Assembly (NCBI GenBank): GCA_937875975.1 | Contig: CALEEU010000347.1 | Span: 1 to 11,554, forward strand | Length of the DNA: 11,554 nt | Origin: an uncultured Opitutia bacterium | GTDB lineage: Bacteria > Verrucomicrobiota > Verrucomicrobiia > Opitutales > UBA953 | Reading direction: 5' to 3' | Shown: positions 7,102 through 11,554 of the stretch, in pieces | Position numbering within the stretch: the stretch's first letter is position 1 | How the letters are laid out: every line of letters starts with the position of its first letter | Made by a program: the position numbers and the translations under genes | Notes under the pieces: model-generated | The model's input: the letters and a program-made list of their open reading frames with translations, nothing else | What the model was told of the DNA's origin: nothing | Databases searched by the model: none

Positions 7102-8157
7102 ATGGCCCGCGTCCAAGCCGTCACCTTCGATCTAGCAGGCACCCTGCTCTTCCCGCACCCTTCGGTCGGGGCCGTGTATGCGGCTTGCGCGAAGCGACAT
7201 GGCATCGAAATCGAAGCCGCCGTCTTGGACGCGTCGTTTCCGTTGGCGTTCAAAGGCGGCCCGAAGAACGCTAAGCCTGAAGTCTTCTGGAAGGAAGTCG
7301 TCCAACGGTGCTTTGGTCCAGCGCTGCCGGCCTCCAAGATTGACCCGGTCTTCAAGGAATGCTGGGAAGCGTTCGCCCGACCCGAATCCTGGCGCATGGC
7401 TCCTGGTTCACTCCAGGCAATCTCCGCCATCCGCTTCCTCGGCGTCAAGGTCGGCGTCCTATCGAACGCTGACGCGCGGATGCGCAAGGTCCTCGATGGC
7501 CATGGGCTGACGCGACACCTAGACGGCATCTTTCTGTCTGAAGAAACCGGATGCTCCAAACCTGACCCCAAGGCCTTTAGTCAGGCGGCCCGGGCGCTTG
7601 GCAGTTCCGTCTCCGGATTAGTGCACTTTGGCGACAGCCCGACAGAAGACGGCGAAGGAGCCCGGGATGCCGGGGCCACCGGAGTGGTCGTCGGCGGCGC
7701 CCATGCGCCCGAGCGCTGCCTGCGCAACGAGAAGATTTCCGAAGCGCCTTACGCAATCCGGGCCTTGCTTACCGAAGGTAAGCTCAAGGGGAAGTTCTCG
7801 CGCACCGTTCAGAACCTGCTGGCGAACCTTCGCGGATTGCCCGAGGACCGGGGCCGCTCCACCGATCGGGCGATGAAGACCATCGACGATGCGGTGCAGG
7901 ATGCCTTCAAGAAACTACGCCTCGACAAACCTGTCCCGGAGACGGCCATCGTGGCCCATTGGCTGGAACTGCTTCCGCTGAAACTGGCCAAGCGCTCTGC
8001 CCCGCTCCGGGTACTTGAAGGCGGTAAGCTCGTCGTCCAGTGCGAGAACTCCGTGATTAAATCAGAGATTCGCTTTCACGAACGGGCGATGCTGGCGAAG
8101 ATCAGGCTCCTGCGCGGATGCCAGGAAGTCCGGGCAATCAGCTTCGTGAACGCCTAA
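7102..8157 (+). CDS. HAD hydrolase fused to a DciA/DUF721 domain
   Basis: Residues 1-222 form a HAD subfamily IA hydrolase, most like HDHD3/REG-2: VTFDLAGTLL (7-16, nucleophile D10), LSN (120-122), CSKPDP (151-156, K153) and HFGDSPTEDGEGARDAG (175-191, D178 and D183). The second acidic residue of the usual DxD is replaced by A12. Residues 230-351 match DciA (DUF721), the bacterial replicative-helicase loader/operator: a leading segment KFSRTVQNLLANLRGLPEDR (231-250), then HWLELLPLKLAKRSAPLRV (286-304), GGKLVVQCENSVIKSEI (307-323) and the closing VRAISF (343-348). The reading frame is continuous. Between the domains there is no ATG; the only in-frame start-like codon is TTG at 7765, and the next ATG (7873) is already inside the DciA part. 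So this is a true fusion or an unusual internal start. The substrate of the HAD part is unknown. The stop directly abuts the convergent Minf_1886 gene. Confidence 0.85.
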   Translation: MARVQAVTFDLAGTLLFPHPSVGAVYAACAKRHGIEIEAAVLDASFPLAFKGGPKNAKPEVFWKEVVQRCFGPALPASKIDPVFKECWEAFARPESWRMAPGSLQAISAIRFLGVKVGVLSNADARMRKVLDGHGLTRHLDGIFLSEETGCSKPDPKAFSQAARALGSSVSGLVHFGDSPTEDGEGARDAGATGVVVGGAHAPERCLRNEKISEAPYAIRALLTEGKLKGKFSRTVQNLLANLRGLPEDRGRSTDRAMKTIDDAVQDAFKKLRLDKPVPETAIVAHWLELLPLKLAKRSAPLRVLEGGKLVVQCENSVIKSEIRFHERAMLAKIRLLRGCQEVRAISFVNA

Positions 8158-8550
8158 TCAGTTCGATTTCGGCTCGTAGGGCTTCTGGAAGACGTCCTTG
8201 AAGTCGTAGACTTCCTTGAAGTCCTCGAGGTCGTCCTCGGGTGAACGACCAAACAGTCCGGTATCGATGATATTAAAGACAATATTGCCGACGTCGGCCG
8301 ACTTCCGAAGGCCCCAGTTATGCAGGAGCGGGTAGGACATCGGGCCATAGGTTTCGAGCACGTGCTGACGGAAGCCTTCCAGTAACTGCGGACCGCTGAC
8401 GTGCCGGTTCGTGGTACTCTTGCCTTTCTTAGGTTCACCGTGCGTGAGCTTCTGGGCGAGGTCGAGACCTAGACGGACCACGTCATAAGCCTGGGGCTGA
8501 TAACGGGGATCCTTCTGGCGGATGATACGGACGGCTTCGTCGAAATCCAT
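8158..8550 (-). CDS. Minf_1886 family protein, unknown function
   Basis: This 130-residue soluble protein matches the family I know as Minf_1886, restricted to Verrucomicrobia and Planctomycetes. Recognisable conserved pieces are RYQPQAYDVVRLGLDLA (16-32), HVSGPQLLEGFRQHVLETYG (50-69), LLHNWGLRKSADVGNIVFNI (75-94) and the acidic end PEDDLEDFKEVYDFKDVF (104-121). There is no signal peptide, membrane segment or known catalytic motif. The function is unknown. The ATG is two bases after the hisC stop, so the gene is almost certainly translated from the hisC mRNA. Its stop abuts that of the HAD-DciA gene with no gap. Confidence 0.88.
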   Translation of the reverse strand: MDFDEAVRIIRQKDPRYQPQAYDVVRLGLDLAQKLTHGEPKKGKSTTNRHVSGPQLLEGFRQHVLETYGPMSYPLLHNWGLRKSADVGNIVFNIIDTGLFGRSPEDDLEDFKEVYDFKDVFQKPYEPKSN

Positions 8551-8552
8551 GA

Positions 8553-9641
8553 TCAGAGCTTGGCGAGTTCGGAGAGGAGGCGGGCATTCTGCGCTTCGGT
8601 ACCGACGGTCAGACGGAGCCAGCCCGTCATGCCATAACCCCGGAGCGGTCGCACGATCACGCCGGCCTTCTGCAGGATAGTGAAAGCCTCCTCGGCCTTC
8701 GGAATTTGCGCGGCGAGGAAGTTAGCCTTTCCGTCGATGAAGGCGAAGCCGAGTTTGTTGAGTCCGGCGGAGAGCTGCGCGATGCCCGCATCATTGACTT
8801 CACGCGTGCGGCGGACGAACGCATCGTCGTCGAGGGCGGCTTCGGCGGCGGCGAGCGCGGGGAGGTTTACGTTGAAGGGCTGCCGGACGCGATTGAGGAG
8901 ACCACAGACTTCGGGCGAGCCCATGAGGTAGCCGACACGCAAACCGGCGAGTCCGTAGGCCTTGGAGAAAGTGCGCGAAAGCACGACCTTGCGGCCGGAC
9001 TTCATGAGCGGACGGAGATCGGCGGACGCTTCGAGGTATTCCGCATAAGCTTCGTCGAGGCAGAAGATCACGTCCTCCGGCAACGAAGCGGCGAAGGCGA
9101 GGATATCGGCCGGGGCATCCGTTCCGCCGGTCGGATTATTCGGACTTGCCAAGAAGACGATGCGGGTCTTGGGCGTCACCGCGGCACGCATGGCCTTGAG
9201 GTCATGGCGATAGCCTGGCATCGGGACTTCGACCGGGGTCGCGCCAAAGAGCATCGTCGCAAGTTTGTAGACGATGAACGCCTGGGAGCCGAAGACCACC
9301 TCGTCGCCGGGACGAAGGAAAGCCTGGGCGAGCATGATCATCACCTCGTTCGAACCGTTGCCGATGACGAAATGACTCGGCTCCAGCGACCACTTCTTCG
9401 CCAGTTTCTCGCGCAGGAAGGTGCAGCCGCCGTCAGGATAAAGATGGCAGGTGTCGAGGGCCTTGCGCGCGGCGGCCAGACCGAGGGGTGAAGGGCCTAG
9501 CGGATTCTCGTTCGATGCCAGCTTAATGACGTCCGCGGGATCGAGCCCGAACTCACGTGCGACTACCTCAATAGGACGGCCAGCCTCGTAGACGGGCTGG
9601 GTGAGCACGGGCCGATTGGCTAGGTCTGAATAGGAAGCCAT
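8553..9641 (-). CDS. hisC: histidinol-phosphate aminotransferase
   Basis: HisC is a class I/II PLP aminotransferase that makes histidinol phosphate from imidazole acetol phosphate and glutamate; it may also act on aromatic amino-acid precursors. With the ATG at 9641 the protein has 362 residues. Key features: ASNENPLG (42-49), the PLP-contact loop SPNNPTG (166-172), DEAYAEY (196-202), the Schiff-base lysine K227 in SRTFSKAYGLAGLRVGY (222-238) with R235, and the substrate carboxylate arginine in WLRLTVGT (341-348, R343). A GTG at 9716 would add 25 residues of unlikely sequence that also covers the palindromic upstream region, so the ATG is preferred. No ribosome binding site is seen. The Minf_1886 gene follows after two bases. 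Confidence 0.95.
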   Translation of the reverse strand: MASYSDLANRPVLTQPVYEAGRPIEVVAREFGLDPADVIKLASNENPLGPSPLGLAAARKALDTCHLYPDGGCTFLREKLAKKWSLEPSHFVIGNGSNEVMIMLAQAFLRPGDEVVFGSQAFIVYKLATMLFGATPVEVPMPGYRHDLKAMRAAVTPKTRIVFLASPNNPTGGTDAPADILAFAASLPEDVIFCLDEAYAEYLEASADLRPLMKSGRKVVLSRTFSKAYGLAGLRVGYLMGSPEVCGLLNRVRQPFNVNLPALAAAEAALDDDAFVRRTREVNDAGIAQLSAGLNKLGFAFIDGKANFLAAQIPKAEEAFTILQKAGVIVRPLRGYGMTGWLRLTVGTEAQNARLLSELAKL

Positions 9642-9668
9642 GGATAAGGCAATCAATGCGACTGTTCG

Positions 9669-9685
9669 CACGCTTGGCAAGCGTG
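9669..9685. promoter_or_regulatory. 17-bp palindrome CACGCTTGGCAAGCGTG, candidate operator
   Basis: Perfect 8-bp arms flank a single central G at 9677, in the 97-base region between divergent hisC and the RmlD-like gene. On the minus strand the palindrome contains TTGCCA, a five-of-six match to a -35 box. It is followed 17 bp later by ATTGAT, a weak -10 ten bases before the hisC ATG. CGCTTG recurs exactly 30 bp downstream, at 9701. The position between divergent promoters argues for an operator and against a terminator. Confidence 0.5.
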
Positions 9686-9704
9686 AGCGACCATCCTCCC
9701 CGCT

Positions 9705-9715
9705 TGCCAGTGGCA
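9705..9715. promoter_or_regulatory. palindrome TGCCAGTGGCA
   Basis: A 5-bp inverted repeat around a central G at 9710 lies 33 bp (centre to centre) from the 17-bp palindrome. With the preceding T it contains TTGCCA at 9704-9709, the same -35-like hexamer used on the other strand by the first palindrome. It may be a second, weaker half of the same regulatory region, or chance. Confidence 0.3.
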
Positions 9716-9738
9716 CCGCCGAGGCTTAAGCGTGCACC

Positions 9739-10704
9739 ATGAAACTCGTCGTCACCGGCGCCTCCGGATTCCTTGGTCGCGAGGTCTGCCTCGCCGCCCT
9801 GCGACGCGGACATGAAGTCCTTGCCTTGGGTGGTTCCCGGGCGCCGACGATTCCGGGCGTGGCGCAGGCACGGGCGTTCGACCTCTGCTCAGAGGCAGCC
9901 CTTGAAGCCCTCCTCCTGGAGGAGTTCCCGCATGCCATCGTGCACTGCGCCGCCCTCCCCACGATCGAAACCTGCCTGGCTGACCCCGCACGTGCCAAAG
10001 CGCTCAATGCAGAGGTCCCCAAGAAGCTCGCCCAGCTCTGCTTCCACCTCGGGGCCAAACTCGTACACCTCTCGACCGACACCGTCTTCGACGGGGTCGC
10101 GGGTAACTATCAGCCTACCGATCGACCCTCGCCGCTCAATCTCTACGGCGAAACCAAAGCTGCTGCCGAAGTCGAAGTCCTACGCTACGGCCGTGAGCAT
10201 GCCGCTGTCCTCCGCACTTCACCCATCATCGGTAATTCAGTCGGCGGAGACCGCGGCTTACATGAACGACTGTTCGCCTCCTGGAAGGAAGCGAAGCCGA
10301 CACCTTTGTTCACCGATGAGATCCGCCAGCCTGTCGAGGTATCGAATCTCGCAGACGTGACCATCGAGCTGTGCGAGCGAAGCAATCTCTCCGGACTCTT
10401 CCACTGGGCCGGCACCGAAGCCATGAGCCGACATGAGATTGGCGTCCGAATCGCCCAACACTTCGGACTCAACGCCCACGCCTTGGTGCGCCCGATCAGC
10501 CGAGCCGAAGTTGCCTCGGCGGCCGCCCGCCCAAGAGACCTTAGCCTGCGCCTGCACCCATTGGCTGGAAAGCTTCGGACCCCAGCCCAGTCCTTTGAGG
10601 ATCAACTCGCGCAACTGCGCGTTCCACGAGGTTGTGAAGACTGGTATGAGAAAGAGACCGGCCGAAAGGTCGTGCGTCGTCTGGAAAAAGGCATAGACTA
10701 CTGA
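9739..10704 (+). CDS. RmlD-like NAD(P)-dependent sugar reductase (SDR)
   Basis: This 321-residue extended short-chain dehydrogenase resembles RmlD, the dTDP-4-dehydrorhamnose reductase family. The nucleotide-binding TGASGFLG is at 6-13, HCAALPT at 69-75, STDTVFDG at 112-119, and the catalytic YxxxK at Y136/K140 in LYGETKAAAE. FTDEIRQPVEVSNLADV (191-207) and the C-terminal RPRDLSL (264-270) also follow the RmlD pattern. The family makes dTDP-L-rhamnose, but the other rml genes are absent here and several relatives act on other nucleotide sugars or have regulatory roles, so the substrate is open. The C-terminal 30 residues (WYEKETGRKVVRRLEKGIDY) are basic and extend past the usual end. The lipoate-family gene follows after two bases. 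Confidence 0.82.
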   Translation: MKLVVTGASGFLGREVCLAALRRGHEVLALGGSRAPTIPGVAQARAFDLCSEAALEALLLEEFPHAIVHCAALPTIETCLADPARAKALNAEVPKKLAQLCFHLGAKLVHLSTDTVFDGVAGNYQPTDRPSPLNLYGETKAAAEVEVLRYGREHAAVLRTSPIIGNSVGGDRGLHERLFASWKEAKPTPLFTDEIRQPVEVSNLADVTIELCERSNLSGLFHWAGTEAMSRHEIGVRIAQHFGLNAHALVRPISRAEVASAAARPRDLSLRLHPLAGKLRTPAQSFEDQLAQLRVPRGCEDWYEKETGRKVVRRLEKGIDY

Positions 10705-10706
10705 GC

Positions 10707-11402
10707 ATGGATGTCCTTCCGCGCCAAGCCGCCGACGCCGTCGCCAACATGGCGGCGGATCTGATGCTCCTGGAGTCCTACCCTTCGCCCAAGAACATCC
10801 GCTTCCGCGCTTATGCCTGGTCGGAGCCCGCCTTCACCTTCGGCGTATCTCAGTCCTGGGCCAAATACCGTGAAATCGTACCCGCACGTTACCCTCTCGT
10901 CCGTCGTAGCACCGGCGGTGGCTTGGTTTCGCATCTGGATGACTGGACTTTCGCCTTGGTGATCCCTGACGGGCACCCACTCTTTAAGGCCGATGCGATG
11001 GCGAGTTACGCTGCCGTGCACGAAGCCCTGCTCCAAGCCCTCGTCATCCAGGGGCAGCCCGTGAAGCTTGCACCAATGCCTGCGGGCACGCGCGAATTCC
11101 AGTCACCCGACGATTGTGCCCAGCGCGCCGAACCTAACGACCTCGTTCGCAGCGACGATGGCCGCAAGGTCGCGGGCGCCGCCCAGAAGCGCACCCGGAG
11201 CGGGCTGCTCATCGAAGGCTACATCTGGCGTCCTTTCCTGCCCGGCTGTGACTGGGTGCGGTTTGAGAATGATTTTGTGCAGGCCCTCAGCACCGTCCTG
11301 AAAAGCCCAGCCTTACCCGTACCCGAACCGACCTACAATCAGTTCGATCATGAAGGCACGTGGGGGAAATTCGCTTCCCGCGAGTGGAACGAGCGGATCT
11401 AA
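10707..11402 (+). CDS. lipoate-protein ligase / octanoyltransferase family protein
   Basis: This belongs to the BPL/LplA/LipB cofactor-transferase fold and would attach lipoyl or octanoyl groups to E2 and GcvH domains. RRSTGGGLVSHLDDWTFALV (66-85) is the signature acyl-binding loop, and GRKVAGAAQKRTRSGLLIEG (152-171) carries the conserved lysine K154. C137 aligns with the cysteine in the CF..P...D motif that serves as nucleophile in the LipM octanoyltransferases, so LipM-type activity is as likely as LplA-type ligation. At 231 residues it lacks the C-terminal accessory domain of E. coli LplA. The ATG lies two bases after the preceding stop, indicating one mRNA with the RmlD-like gene. The stop overlaps the convergent gene at the window edge. 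Confidence 0.82.
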   Translation: MDVLPRQAADAVANMAADLMLLESYPSPKNIRFRAYAWSEPAFTFGVSQSWAKYREIVPARYPLVRRSTGGGLVSHLDDWTFALVIPDGHPLFKADAMASYAAVHEALLQALVIQGQPVKLAPMPAGTREFQSPDDCAQRAEPNDLVRSDDGRKVAGAAQKRTRSGLLIEGYIWRPFLPGCDWVRFENDFVQALSTVLKSPALPVPEPTYNQFDHEGTWGKFASREWNERI

Positions 11403-11554
11403 GCGAAGAGATCAAGTTCTGGACCGGCCTCCTTGCCCTTCGGCTTAGGCGCTATGGCCTTCTTGGGCTCCGGCGAGGGCGTGGGCACTCCTGCCATCGG
11501 CGAGGCCTTAGCGGGCAAGCCAGAGCCTGCCTCGAGGCCCCCTAAGATCTCCCG
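11399..11554 (-). CDS. mutS: C-terminal end of a convergent gene, possibly mutS (partial)
   Basis: Reading the minus strand, the frame is open from the window edge to a TAG at 11401-11399 (51 codons). It begins with REILGGLEAG, continues through a proline-, alanine- and lysine-rich linker (including PEPKKAIAPKPKGKE) and ends PELDLFA. Bacterial MutS proteins commonly end with an AREIL..LE helix, a flexible linker and a short terminal motif close to QLSLF or DLF, which would bind the beta clamp. That makes MutS the best guess from this small piece. Only the tail is visible, so the name is tentative; the existence of a coding tail is more secure, given the open frame and the four-base stop overlap typical of this window. 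Confidence 0.5.
   Translation of the reverse strand, partial: REILGGLEAGSGLPAKASPMAGVPTPSPEPKKAIAPKPKGKEAGPELDLFA

Noticed and set aside
7765..8157. Separate dciA gene starting at TTG 7765
   Set aside because: No ribosome binding site or stop codon separates it from the HAD domain; kept only as an alternative in the fusion entry.
8706..9491. Long plus-strand open frame (261 codons) opposite hisC
   Set aside because: It is the antisense shadow of a clearly recognisable hisC in a GC-rich gene; the translated product is Glu/Arg/Gly-rich with no family resemblance.
9669..9685. 17-bp palindrome as an intrinsic terminator
   Set aside because: It lies between two divergent gene starts, has a one-base centre that cannot form a loop without opening the stem, and has no following T-run.
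9642..9716. N-terminal extension of hisC from a GTG at 9716
   Set aside because: The added 25 residues do not resemble HisC and would cover the palindromic control region; the ATG at 9641 gives the normal start.
1..11554. Mobile elements, CRISPR arrays, tRNA or rRNA genes
   Set aside because: No transposase, integrase, regular repeat-spacer pattern, or cloverleaf-like segment was seen; the window is filled by metabolic genes with short gaps.

Overview
The window is a dense stretch of housekeeping chromosome from a GC-rich bacterium. I place it in the Verrucomicrobiota, possibly class Opitutia; this is inference. The best marker is the 130-residue protein at 8158-8550, which I recognise as the Minf_1886 family, restricted to Verrucomicrobia and Planctomycetes. 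No mobile element, tRNA, rRNA, CRISPR array or prophage is visible. No gap between genes exceeds about 100 bases.

Layout from left to right. (i) 44-2667, plus strand: isochorismate synthase (menF/entC type, menaquinone entry), D-aminoacyl-tRNA deacylase (dtd) and hisF, closely packed. (ii) 2664-3980, minus strand: a CNNM/CorC-type membrane protein with CBS domains, tail to tail with hisF. (iii) A divergent promoter region (3981-4059) holding a clear inverted repeat, then plus-strand nadB (L-aspartate oxidase) overlapping a ketopantoate-reductase-like gene. (iv) 6553-7008, minus strand: a small orphan lipoprotein. (v) A divergent region (7009-7101) with three evenly spaced GGGAC repeats and a 13-bp palindrome, then plus-strand 7102-8157, a HAD hydrolase fused to a C-terminal DciA/DUF721 domain. 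(vi) 8158-9641, minus strand: the Minf_1886 gene behind hisC. (vii) A divergent region (9642-9738) with a 17-bp palindrome, then plus-strand 9739-11402: an RmlD-like short-chain dehydrogenase and a lipoate ligase/octanoyltransferase-family gene. (viii) 11399-11554, minus strand: the last codons of a gene that resembles the C-terminal tail of mutS.

The genes serve separate core pathways (menaquinone, histidine, NAD, perhaps CoA, lipoate, replication and repair), so this is not one functional operon. The two most interesting features are the HAD-DciA fusion, which joins a phosphatase-like domain to the domain of the replicative-helicase loader, and the architecture. All four convergent gene pairs overlap or abut at their stop codons, and each of the three divergent regions carries a symmetric or repeated motif suited to an operator.
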